64,000 nt of DNA, taken from the NCBI GenBank assembly GCA_045106555.1, contig JBGCET010000003.1, positions 73,249 through 137,248 of the forward strand. Reading direction: 5' to 3'. The notes under the pieces were generated by a model. It did not search any database, was not told the DNA's origin, and saw only the letters and a program-made list of their open reading frames with translations. The DNA is from JANQOZ01 sp045106555 (GTDB taxonomy: Bacteria > Pseudomonadota > Gammaproteobacteria > Xanthomonadales > SZUA-38). Made by a program: the position numbers and the translations under genes. Positions 25,107 through 32,887 of this stretch are shown here, piece by piece (position 1 is the stretch's first letter; every line of letters begins with the position of its first letter).

Positions 25107-26320
25107 GATGCCGCCTGCTTGTGGCCGATCAACACTTCCCAGCCGCCGCCCGGTGCAAACTCACCGGCCTCAAATTCTCGCTGGGCCACCTCGCTGGCGG
25201 TTTCCGGGTCGTAGCCGGCAGCGGCGGCGGCGGCGAACTCCAGCACCGCCATGGGCGCGGTATCAAACCTTACCTGAGATTTCTCAAACCCCGCATCCAA
25301 CGCCAGCTGAATTTGATCAACATCCCGCATGGGGCCCCAGAAGGGCTCGTTATTGTAGTGGGTCTCGTTGTCCAGGATGAACTCGGAAAACAAATCGCTG
25401 TGATCAAATGGCGGGAGGTCAGCGTGAATCATTACGCCGCCGGGTTTCAACAATCGGTGGCACTCTTTGAAAATTTTCGGCATGGCCTTGTTCGAGGTTT
25501 CGTGCAGCAGGATGTGGCTGACTACCAGGTCGAAACTGCCGGCTTCAAACCCAGTGTCTGATGCATCTCGCTGCTGGAAACTGACGTCCATGCCCATTCC
25601 GCCCGCCCGAGCGTGGGCATAGCGAACCTGGGGGCCTGCTACATCAATCCCAATCACTTCTGCGTCGGGAAAGAACTCTTTGTAGGGCAATGTTGAGTGA
25701 CCCACGGTGCAGCCCATGTCGAGAATGCGCATTGGCTTCATTTCTGGCAGGTTGCGCCGGATGTAGTTACAGACCGAGCGACCCAGGTCATCGTTCATTG
25801 GGCCCATGTAACCCATGGCGTATAAATAAACGCCACGGTCGTAAAGCACCGCAGTGCTGATGTCGTCATCGCCAGAGCTGCCGGCATAACCGCCGGGCAT
25901 GCAGTGGATGTCGATGCCGGACACGTAGCGTGGCACCTCCATGGAAGCGTCTACACTCAGCGCTGCGCCGTTGTGCGCAGAGAGCTGCGCCGCCGCTTCA
26001 TTTAACGCGGGTTGCTGGCGCTGTACGCTGGTCAGCACCGACTCCCACAGCAGTTCTTGGGCAACCCGGTTGGTGCTTGCGTAAGACTGAAAGTAGGGGT
26101 CGCCAACCATAAACTGGCGCACTTCTCGACGGTCCTTCGGTTCACGACCGTGCTCCGCGGTAAATTCCTTCACGCGACGTTGATAAACCGGCGCCAGGCC
26201 GGGTAGCATTTGGCCCTGCACAAATTGCTTCAGACTTTTCGAAAATTCCTGCCGGGCCTTCTCGTCATGGGTGGCCTGAGGCAGCGCCGGGTGGGGCTGT
26301 TGTTGAAAGGTGTTAAGCAT
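25103..26320 (-). CDS. Class I SAM-dependent methyltransferase with extra N-terminal domain, module B
   Basis: The 405-residue protein starts at 26320 with AGGAG upstream. About 185 N-terminal residues form a helical domain shared with module C (DEKARQEF, REPKDRREVRQFM, DIHCMPGGY) and not found in ordinary methyltransferases. The catalytic Rossmann domain follows with motif I MRILDMGCTVGHSTL, acidic IGIDVAGP, FDLVVSHILLHETS and LLKPGGVMIHADLPP. The substrate could be a small molecule or a natural-product intermediate. It is the paralogue of 35720-36835. Its neighbours (DUF1838, aldehyde dehydrogenase, alpha/beta hydrolase) point to a metabolic role. Confidence 0.9.
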   Translation of the reverse strand: MLNTFQQQPHPALPQATHDEKARQEFSKSLKQFVQGQMLPGLAPVYQRRVKEFTAEHGREPKDRREVRQFMVGDPYFQSYASTNRVAQELLWESVLTSVQRQQPALNEAAAQLSAHNGAALSVDASMEVPRYVSGIDIHCMPGGYAGSSGDDDISTAVLYDRGVYLYAMGYMGPMNDDLGRSVCNYIRRNLPEMKPMRILDMGCTVGHSTLPYKEFFPDAEVIGIDVAGPQVRYAHARAGGMGMDVSFQQRDASDTGFEAGSFDLVVSHILLHETSNKAMPKIFKECHRLLKPGGVMIHADLPPFDHSDLFSEFILDNETHYNNEPFWGPMRDVDQIQLALDAGFEKSQVRFDTAPMAVLEFAAAAAAGYDPETASEVAQREFEAGEFAPGGGWEVLIGHKQAAS

Positions 26321-26478
26321 GACGGAACTCCTAGATATCCTGATGCACCATTGGGCAATATCCCTGCCCTAAATGCTACCGCGGATAATGGTAAATCAGC
26401 TATAGCAAAATTGAATTGTGGCTGTGCTGCCCAGAGTCGATACTTTGTGCTCAGCAATTACCGTTTCGGAGATACACC

Positions 26479-27492
26479 GTGAGCAAGCCTTCAGACCGTC
26501 AACCCAATCCTGACCGCCGCAACTTTATGGGCGCAGGACTCATCGCTGGAGGCGCGCTGCTGGGCGGTGCTGCTCTGGGCCTTATGCCGGATACCTCTCA
26601 GGCAGCGCCAAGTCGAGGAAAGACTCGCGTCGATCCTCGCCTTGCGGACAAGTTTCGCGACCCTGAGTGGAATCGCGATGCCTATGCGCGCCTGCTGGGG
26701 CACATGGATTTTAAATCTCAAAAGCACGGTTGGTACAACGGCGTGGTTCACGGTGTTCGTGACGGCGAAGCCATCAAACCACTGATGGGGTTTGAGGGTT
26801 TTTCCGCTGCCCGCGTCATCGACAATGGTGACGGTACGTACCAGAAGCTGCTGCGTGAAACGGTGTTCTACAAAGATTTGGAAACCGGTGAGGTGTTGGA
26901 GGAATACACCAACCCGTACACCAACGAAACGGTGAAGGTGGTACCGGTTTACAACGACCCGTTTAACCATCTGATTCGAACCATTTATCCTCAGCCGCCG
27001 AATTACGGTGGACTGAACAAAGAAAAACGGCCAGAAATTCCGTTCATTTTGCCGTGGAAAGTGACCGAGGCCGATACAGTGACCCTGGCGTCCGACATTC
27101 ACCTGTTTTACCCCTCGGCGCTGCAGCCCGACAAGTGGCCCCGGGAGTCGGCCGGGAAAATGAACCGAGTCTCTGAAATGTTCCGCTTTGTGATTCGCCG
27201 CGAAGACATCGAGGATGACAGCAACCTGTCGATTAATTATTCAGGAAGCTGGGGTCGCATTACCCCATGGCTCCCCTGGATGCTGATGGGGCAGTCTGAT
27301 GGCCATATTTACTACCAGGGCACCATGGGTGGGTTCAGCAACTTCGACATGGTGTCGCCGCAGGTAATGGAATATGGCAAGAAGCACTTTCCCAATTACT
27401 TCACGGCGCCGGACAAGTGGGAAGAGCCCAGCCTTTCCAGCCTGGAGAACTATGCTCGACAGCAAAAACCGGCACCGGTCAGAGCGGGCTAG
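26479..27492 (+). CDS. DUF1838-family protein with Tat signal
   Basis: The GTG at 26479 is chosen because GGAG precedes it by 7 bases and the coding sequence then begins with a twin-arginine leader (DRRNFMGAGLIAGG, A-rich, ending near SQAAP); an upstream ATG gives an odd N-terminus. The 337-residue protein carries the DUF1838 signature stretches: YNGVVHGVRDGEAIKPLMGF, QKLLRETVFYKDLETGEVL, WYNPYTNET-like EEYTNPYTNET, and a C-terminal SDGHIYYQGTMGGFSNFDMV. Tat export implies folding, perhaps with a cofactor, before transport to the periplasm. The function of DUF1838 is not established. It diverges from the module B methyltransferase and is followed by a terminator. Confidence 0.87.
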   Translation: MSKPSDRQPNPDRRNFMGAGLIAGGALLGGAALGLMPDTSQAAPSRGKTRVDPRLADKFRDPEWNRDAYARLLGHMDFKSQKHGWYNGVVHGVRDGEAIKPLMGFEGFSAARVIDNGDGTYQKLLRETVFYKDLETGEVLEEYTNPYTNETVKVVPVYNDPFNHLIRTIYPQPPNYGGLNKEKRPEIPFILPWKVTEADTVTLASDIHLFYPSALQPDKWPRESAGKMNRVSEMFRFVIRREDIEDDSNLSINYSGSWGRITPWLPWMLMGQSDGHIYYQGTMGGFSNFDMVSPQVMEYGKKHFPNYFTAPDKWEEPSLSSLENYARQQKPAPVRAG

Positions 27493-27518
27493 TTTCGGCA
27501 GTACAATGCGTTGAATAT

Positions 27519-27552
27519 AAATCCGGCAGAATTGTCCTGCCGGATTTTTTTT
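27519..27552 (+). terminator. Intrinsic terminator after the DUF1838 gene
   Basis: Nine-base arms (ATCCGGCAG and CTGCCGGAT) surround a seven-base loop and are followed by a run of eight T residues. This is a strong rho-independent terminator. It lies 28 bases after the DUF1838 stop and just before the aldehyde dehydrogenase gene, so that gene needs its own promoter or readthrough. Confidence 0.9.
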
Positions 27553-27574
27553 GCCCGCGATTTACGGACACGTT

Positions 27575-29080
27575 ATGAATAGCATCAGTAAAAATACGGT
27601 TGGCGCGGTGGAAGAATTCGCCCGTCAGGGCCATCAGTTATTTATCAACGGTGCGTGGGTTGATGCACAGACTGAGGCGAGCATCGAAACCACGAACCCG
27701 TCGACGGGCCAAAGGCTCGGCGAGGTGCCTGATGGGGGGGCTGCTGATATCGACGCCGCGGTCGGGGCCGCGCGGCATTGCTTTGAGACTGATTGGTCGC
27801 GTAGGGATGCCGGCGAGCGCAGTGCAGTGCTGCGCGCAATGGCCGAGATTGTTGATGCCAATCGGGAGATGCTGGCGGCGCTGGAAACCATGGATATTGG
27901 TACCCCGATTAGCCTTACCGGGGGGCTAATGGTTGATGGCTGGACCAGCACGCTGGAATACTTTGCCGGCGCTCCGGCGCGCATTCGGGGAGAGACATTT
28001 TCTACCCCCGGCGCGTGGAATTTCACCGGTCGGGAAAGTTCGCTGTACACGCTGAAAGAACCCTTGGGTGTGGTTGGGGCAATCTTGCCCTGGAACGCAC
28101 CGGGCTCGTTTTACATTAATAAAGTTGCGCCGGCGCTGGCTGCAGGGTGCACGGTAGTCATCAAACCTGCGGAACAGGCGCCGTTGGCGGCGCTGTACCT
28201 GACCCGTTTGTTTGAGCAGGCGGGGTTGCCACCAGGAGCAATCAATGTGGTCACCGGGTCGGGTCATAGCGCCGGTCAGGCGCTTGCTCAGCACCCGGAC
28301 GTGAACAAAATCACGTTCACCGGTTCCTCGGGGGTTGGCAAGGCCATCATGCGAGACGGCGCTGATAATCTGAAACGTCTTACCTTAGAGCTGGGTGGAA
28401 AGTCGTCTTTTGTTGTTATGTCTGATGCCGATATGGACAGCGCCATTCAGTTTTTGGTGATGATGGGGGTGTTTAGCGCCGGACAGTTTTGTATGTGTCC
28501 ATCCAAGGTGTTTGTGGAAAAATCCATTGTGGAGGAATTCACCCGGAAGCTGACTCAGGCCATGGGTGAAGTGGTCATTGGCAGCGCTATGGATGGGGCC
28601 ACTGAGATGGGTCCGCTAATTACTGCTAGTCAACGCTCGCGTGTTTCAGGCTTGGTGGAAACCGCCAAAAAAGACGGTGTTGATGTACTTCTAGGCGGGC
28701 ATGAAATAGACACGGGTGGCTATCACTATCATCCCACCTTGCTGTTCAATGCCCATACGCAGCTGGAGATTGCTCAGGAAGAGGTATTTGGGCCTGTGCT
28801 GCTGGCCGTGCCGTTTGACGAAAACAATCTGGATCAACTGACCCAGCTGGCAAACGAAACCCAGTATGGCTTAGCGGCTAGCGTTTGGACCAACAACCTG
28901 AAATTAGCCAATACCATGGTGCAACGGTTTCAGGCCGGTATTGTGGGGGTTAACTCCCATGGCTTTGTTGATCCACGTGCACCCTTTGGTGGCATTAAGC
29001 AATCTGGGTTGGGGCGAGAATACGGTGAAGAGGGTCTTGAAGCGTTCCTGGAAACCAAAACCGTCACAGCGTTCTATTGA
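27575..29080 (+). CDS. NAD(P)-dependent aldehyde dehydrogenase
   Basis: The ATG at 27575 gives 501 residues, a normal size; a TTG at 27551 lies inside the terminator. Signature elements are in order: VGAILPWNAPGSF (coenzyme binding), FTGSSGVGKAIM, the catalytic-glutamate loop LELGGKSSFV, the catalytic Cys at AGQFCMCPSK, and the C-terminal PFGGIKQSGLGREYGEEGLE. It oxidises an aldehyde to an acid with NAD+ or NADP+; a single family member cannot be assigned a substrate. The stop overlaps the convergent MFS gene by 7 bases. It fits as a late step in the degradation carried out by this accessory region. Confidence 0.95.
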   Translation: MNSISKNTVGAVEEFARQGHQLFINGAWVDAQTEASIETTNPSTGQRLGEVPDGGAADIDAAVGAARHCFETDWSRRDAGERSAVLRAMAEIVDANREMLAALETMDIGTPISLTGGLMVDGWTSTLEYFAGAPARIRGETFSTPGAWNFTGRESSLYTLKEPLGVVGAILPWNAPGSFYINKVAPALAAGCTVVIKPAEQAPLAALYLTRLFEQAGLPPGAINVVTGSGHSAGQALAQHPDVNKITFTGSSGVGKAIMRDGADNLKRLTLELGGKSSFVVMSDADMDSAIQFLVMMGVFSAGQFCMCPSKVFVEKSIVEEFTRKLTQAMGEVVIGSAMDGATEMGPLITASQRSRVSGLVETAKKDGVDVLLGGHEIDTGGYHYHPTLLFNAHTQLEIAQEEVFGPVLLAVPFDENNLDQLTQLANETQYGLAASVWTNNLKLANTMVQRFQAGIVGVNSHGFVDPRAPFGGIKQSGLGREYGEEGLEAFLETKTVTAFY

Positions 29081-30303
29081 TCTGAAGACTGCGCGCTGAG
29101 CTGGGGATACCGGCCCAGCGCAAGCAATATCAACGCACCGCTGCCAAACATGGCCGCGCAGATTTTCATCACCAGAGTGTAGCTGCCCTGCAGGTCGAAC
29201 AGGTGGCCAAACAGCGTTGGCGCGATGCCCGCAGAGATCGCGAATCCGGCATAAGGAATGACATAAATTTTGGCATAGTGGCGCAGGCCAAAGTAGCGGC
29301 CGACCAGGTAGGCGATTAAATCGAATTCAGCGCCTGCGGCAAAACCAATCAGAATGACCGCAACGCTGACCAGCGGAATGGAAAGCTCTGGCTGAATCAG
29401 AATCAGCGCCGAAATGACCGGCAAGGCTTGCACAACGGCGGCCACCCCAGGCGCCCAAAAACGATCGATGCAGTACCCCACAATTACCCGTCCCGCAATC
29501 ACCGCCAGGCCAATCAGTCCAACGATACTGGCCGCCCTGCCACGCTCGATGGAAGCATCCATCATCAGCGGCACCAGATTGGGAATCGAGCCGCCGATAG
29601 CCCCGGACAGCAGAAAAAACGACAGAAAAATCAGCCAGAGTTTCCAATCACGCATGGCCTCGCCCAAGGTCACCCCGCTAAGGGCCGGCGCGGTAGCGTC
29701 CGTTTCCCCCCGTGTGCCGGGCGGGTCCTTTAAGAAGAAATACACCAACGGCAACGCCGCCAGGGGAATCAATGCCAACCCCAGGTAAGCTTCCCGCCAG
29801 CCAAACCGGTCCAGCAACCAGGCCACGTAGTTGGGCGCGGTAAGCGCGGCAAATCCTGTGCCTGCCAGCGCTAACCCCAAAGCAAGTCCCCGTTGCCGAT
29901 CAAACCATCCGCTGATGGCTTTGGTCCAAGTTATAGGCGTGGTCCCGGCCCCAAGCACCGCAATTAACGCGGCAGCCAGGTAGAACGTGGGGATCGAGCG
30001 AGTCAGCAGCGCAAGGGCCACATATCCAAGGGCTGTGCCGGCCAGTGACAGCAGCACCAGCTTGCGCACGCCCAGGCTATCGGTGAGCCAACCAATCAGG
30101 GGCACAACGAGTAAACCCGTCACGCTAAAGGCGGTAAACATCCCCTGTACTTGGGCGCGGGTCCAGGCGAATTCTTCGCCCAGGGGCTGAACAAACAAGC
30201 CGAGGGTGTAAAAAGGAATGCCGGTGATGCCAGCCCCAATGCCGATACCGCTGGCCAGCACAATGGCCCAATGACGGGCAATCTCTGATTGTGACTTTGC
30301 CAT
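29074..30303 (-). CDS. MFS transporter (OFA/MCT-like)
   Basis: The 409-residue protein has about 12 helices and begins with GIGIGAGITGIPFYTLGLFV followed by the FAWTRAQVQGMFTAFS segment, typical of the oxalate/formate antiporter and monocarboxylate transporter branch. The helix 2-3 loop is GWLTDSLGVRKLVLLS. Such carriers move organic acids. AGGA precedes the start. It converges on the aldehyde dehydrogenase gene with 7 bases of overlap, so the two are not in one operon, but an acid carrier next to an acid-producing enzyme is suggestive. Confidence 0.87.
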   Translation of the reverse strand: MAKSQSEIARHWAIVLASGIGIGAGITGIPFYTLGLFVQPLGEEFAWTRAQVQGMFTAFSVTGLLVVPLIGWLTDSLGVRKLVLLSLAGTALGYVALALLTRSIPTFYLAAALIAVLGAGTTPITWTKAISGWFDRQRGLALGLALAGTGFAALTAPNYVAWLLDRFGWREAYLGLALIPLAALPLVYFFLKDPPGTRGETDATAPALSGVTLGEAMRDWKLWLIFLSFFLLSGAIGGSIPNLVPLMMDASIERGRAASIVGLIGLAVIAGRVIVGYCIDRFWAPGVAAVVQALPVISALILIQPELSIPLVSVAVILIGFAAGAEFDLIAYLVGRYFGLRHYAKIYVIPYAGFAISAGIAPTLFGHLFDLQGSYTLVMKICAAMFGSGALILLALGRYPQLSAQSSDQ

Positions 30304-30398
30304 GGCAGTATTCCTGATGAAATCTGCCGTAGCTTCTTACATTGCCGGGAATCCCGCCAGTATTTGTTGAAGATATCTGTTGTCGTATTTACCGCACA

Positions 30399-31577
30399 TT
30401 ACCTGGGTTGCGGCGCCGCGCCGTCTTGGCGCTTAAGCGATTGGGCTTGAGAAACCCAGGCGTCACGCAGAATTCGTCCCTTGAACACATCCAGCCGGTC
30501 GTCAATGAAATCGACGTCTTCCCGATTCCATGACGCAACCTGCCAGAAGTAGTACACGCCGTTCGCGTTCAGCAGCCGTTCCAGTTTTGGACCAACACCA
30601 GAGATTAGCTTCAAATCGTCTTTAGGGCCGTGGTCCTCGGTCTTAAACAGTTTAGGTCCGGCCACAGGGGCTGCTGAGGGAGGTGGTGTGGTGGCCTTGC
30701 AGGTGAAACGCTCAGGCAGGTTGTCAACCCGCTCTCCCAGCTGCTGAAGCTGCAGTGTTAAAGGTTGAAGATCTACCGCTGGGGTTTCCTTGCGTTGGGA
30801 AAGATCGCTGATTTGCCGGGAAATCCCGGCGCAGCGATCCTGAATAGGAGTGAGGTCTGCGGCGGGTGTAGGGTTGGGCAGGCCTTCAATAGCTTTTTGC
30901 AGCGCGCCAATACTTAGGGTGATTGGCCCTAAGTCAGTGCTTCTGTGGGGTGGTAAAGCATCGACGGTGTCTTGCAATACCTTCACGCGGTCCATCAACG
31001 GCGTTAGGTCTGTGTCTTTGGGTACCGGTAGGACATCGACGGTGTCTTGCAATACCTTCACGCGGTCCATCAAAGGTATTAGGTCGGTGTCTTTGGGTAC
31101 TGGCAAGGCGTTGATAGTCTCCCGCATTGCCTCAATGCGATGAGTCAGCGGGGCCAGGTCAGTCTCTTTTGGCGTCGGCAACTGGTTAACCGTGTCAGTC
31201 AGTGTATCCAGGCGTTGACTCAGAGGAGCCAAATCGATTTTCTCTGGCGTTGGCGGTTGAATGGTTCCCAGTGCAGCGCGAAATCCTGGTTCAATGGTAT
31301 CGATGCGGCGTTCTAGTTCAGAAAAATCGGCTTCAGCCGGGGTCGGAATTTCGGCGATTACCTCGCGCACTTTGGGCGTCAACGAAGCGTCGCTAATGTC
31401 CAGTCTCTCCCACAATTGTCGCCAGAGCTTTTGCTGTTCGTCGTGCATGCCCAGCAACGACTGGTGGCTTGAGGTCACATCGACGAACCGGCGTCGACAC
31501 CACCAATAGCCGAAAACCGCTCCCAGCAGTGTTGCCAGGAGAAAGATTAGGGTAAATTTTGCCAGTAGATATGCCAT
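30399..31577 (-). CDS. Membrane-anchored repeat protein with C-terminal helix-hairpin-helix-like domain
   Basis: The 392-residue protein has one membrane helix (about residues 5-25). Residues about 78-289 hold eight repeats of about 25 residues, with the pattern P-x-P-K-x-T-D-L-x-P-L-x-x-R, then a short amphipathic helix ending in L; copies four and five are nearly identical (LMDRVKVLQDTVD in both). Residues about 320-382 form a domain like that of some complex I-associated proteins (LKLISGVGPKLERLLNANG, then FKGRILRDAWV), probably a helix-hairpin-helix. It is the last gene of a minus-strand set after an OmpA-type and a DUF1631 gene. A periplasmic spacer or scaffold is plausible, if the tail is outside; its orientation is not certain. 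Confidence 0.8.
   Translation of the reverse strand: MAYLLAKFTLIFLLATLLGAVFGYWWCRRRFVDVTSSHQSLLGMHDEQQKLWRQLWERLDISDASLTPKVREVIAEIPTPAEADFSELERRIDTIEPGFRAALGTIQPPTPEKIDLAPLSQRLDTLTDTVNQLPTPKETDLAPLTHRIEAMRETINALPVPKDTDLIPLMDRVKVLQDTVDVLPVPKDTDLTPLMDRVKVLQDTVDALPPHRSTDLGPITLSIGALQKAIEGLPNPTPAADLTPIQDRCAGISRQISDLSQRKETPAVDLQPLTLQLQQLGERVDNLPERFTCKATTPPPSAAPVAGPKLFKTEDHGPKDDLKLISGVGPKLERLLNANGVYYFWQVASWNREDVDFIDDRLDVFKGRILRDAWVSQAQSLKRQDGAAPQPR
30959..31108 (-). repeat. Two nearly identical 75-bp tandem copies within the repeat-protein gene
   Basis: The stretch starting at 30959 and the one starting at 31034 agree over about 40 consecutive bases and then with few differences to the end of the 75-base unit. 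The 75-base period equals the 25-residue protein repeat. The other protein repeats differ much more in DNA, so this pair is a recent duplication. The length of this region may vary between strains. Confidence 0.85.
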
Positions 31578-31606
31578 ATCGTGTCCTCAGCGGGCCTTGT
31601 TATCGT

Positions 31607-32767
31607 TTACGGAAGTTCAGCGGGCGGTTTAGCAAAGACCATGACAATGCGTCGATTTGCCGCACGGCCGTCGACAGTCTGGTTGTCGCCAACGGGCTGG
31701 TTTTCGCCCAACCCCACAGCTGTTAGTCGTTGAGGGTCCACCGCTAGCTCAATTAGCGCCTGACGGACCGCGTTGGCCCGACTTTGGCTCAAGATGAGAT
31801 TGGCAGATTCATCACCCACGCTGTCGGTATGACCTTCAATGGTCAAAACGCCTGGGCAGGTTTTTGTGATGTCGGCCAAGGTTTTCAACAGCGCATCACT
31901 GGCTGAGTCGATCGCGGCGCTGGCGGTAGCAAATTTGACAGTTGCCCTATTCAGCGCGTCTTTCGTCGCTTGATTGCACTCGTCGACCGCTTTCAGTTCG
32001 GTCAAGGTCAGATCGCCCAGAGTTAGATCAGCGCTGGACTGTTTGAAGGCCATTTCGGCGTTCATTCTGAGCTCCGGTGCCACCAGGCCGGAAACGCTAA
32101 ACACCCCCTGTTTCCATCGAGCGGTTCCGCGTTGCAGGTGGCTTAATACGGACAAAGCCCGAGCGTGAGCCTGGTTGTCTGAGGCCAGCCCCGGTTGGCG
32201 GGAAATGAACAGCTGGTTGTCGACCTCGGCGAATTGTCGTTGAGCCTGGCGTTCGAACTGCTGGTTGATCGTGTCAGAACTCACCTCGCCGATAAGCACG
32301 ATGCCGGTGATTGTCTTCGCCGCCTCAAAATCGTGAAATCGGCGTTTCGCCGGCGCTGGCTCAAGCGTTTCGGCAATACGCTCAGGCGCCGCCGGTGCGC
32401 TCAAATCGAGATGGACGAGGGTCGGGCAGGTGAGACTGCCGGCCCAGGTTTCACAACGACTTGATCCAGCGCTGTTTTGCAACAGTTGCTGATCCGGAAG
32501 GTCAGCGATGCCGGCGACCCTGACACGCTGGCCGTCGCCACTAAAGTCCATCACCACCATGTTGTGAGCCGAGAGTTGTTGAGTGACGGCACCGGTGGTT
32601 TGCTTCTGCATGTTCGGCGCAATCACTAAAGCGCCGAAAAGGAACAGGGCCAGCAGCGCTAATAGTGCCAGCCAGCCCCAGGGCCACCAGGTCAGTTGAG
32701 GGTTATCACTTTGCTGCCAGTACTGTTGGCGGCTGCGATGGATCGACGAATGGGTTGTCGTGGCCAT
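31607..32767 (-). CDS. OmpA-family peptidoglycan-binding protein with N-terminal membrane anchor
   Basis: The start at 32767 is preferred (GGGAA upstream; a further 20 residues to 32827 look unlike coding). The 386-residue protein has a soluble N-terminus, one membrane helix (WGWLALLALLALFLFGALVI, about residues 28-47), a central domain with YbhP/BON-like beta-alpha folds, and a C-terminal OmpA domain (VLTIEGHTDSVGDESANLIL, then SQSRANAVRQALIE, TAVGLGENQPVGDN, and NRRIVMVF). OmpA domains bind peptidoglycan. The protein likely tethers the inner membrane to the wall. It is upstream of the repeat protein on the same strand with a 29-base gap. Confidence 0.88.
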   Translation of the reverse strand: MATTTHSSIHRSRQQYWQQSDNPQLTWWPWGWLALLALLALFLFGALVIAPNMQKQTTGAVTQQLSAHNMVVMDFSGDGQRVRVAGIADLPDQQLLQNSAGSSRCETWAGSLTCPTLVHLDLSAPAAPERIAETLEPAPAKRRFHDFEAAKTITGIVLIGEVSSDTINQQFERQAQRQFAEVDNQLFISRQPGLASDNQAHARALSVLSHLQRGTARWKQGVFSVSGLVAPELRMNAEMAFKQSSADLTLGDLTLTELKAVDECNQATKDALNRATVKFATASAAIDSASDALLKTLADITKTCPGVLTIEGHTDSVGDESANLILSQSRANAVRQALIELAVDPQRLTAVGLGENQPVGDNQTVDGRAANRRIVMVFAKPPAELP

Positions 32768-32887
32768 GAATGTTCCCGATCTGCGAAATCGGAGAAAAGC
32801 ATAGCCATGAGATCGCGACCTCGGCAAAAACCATTAACAATTGATAACGATTGAGGTCGGGCGACCGGCTGGCCGCCATTGCGGGCC

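Noticed and set aside
30959..31108. Tandem repeats considered as a CRISPR array
   Set aside because: The repeats are adjacent 75-base coding units in frame, with no spacers.
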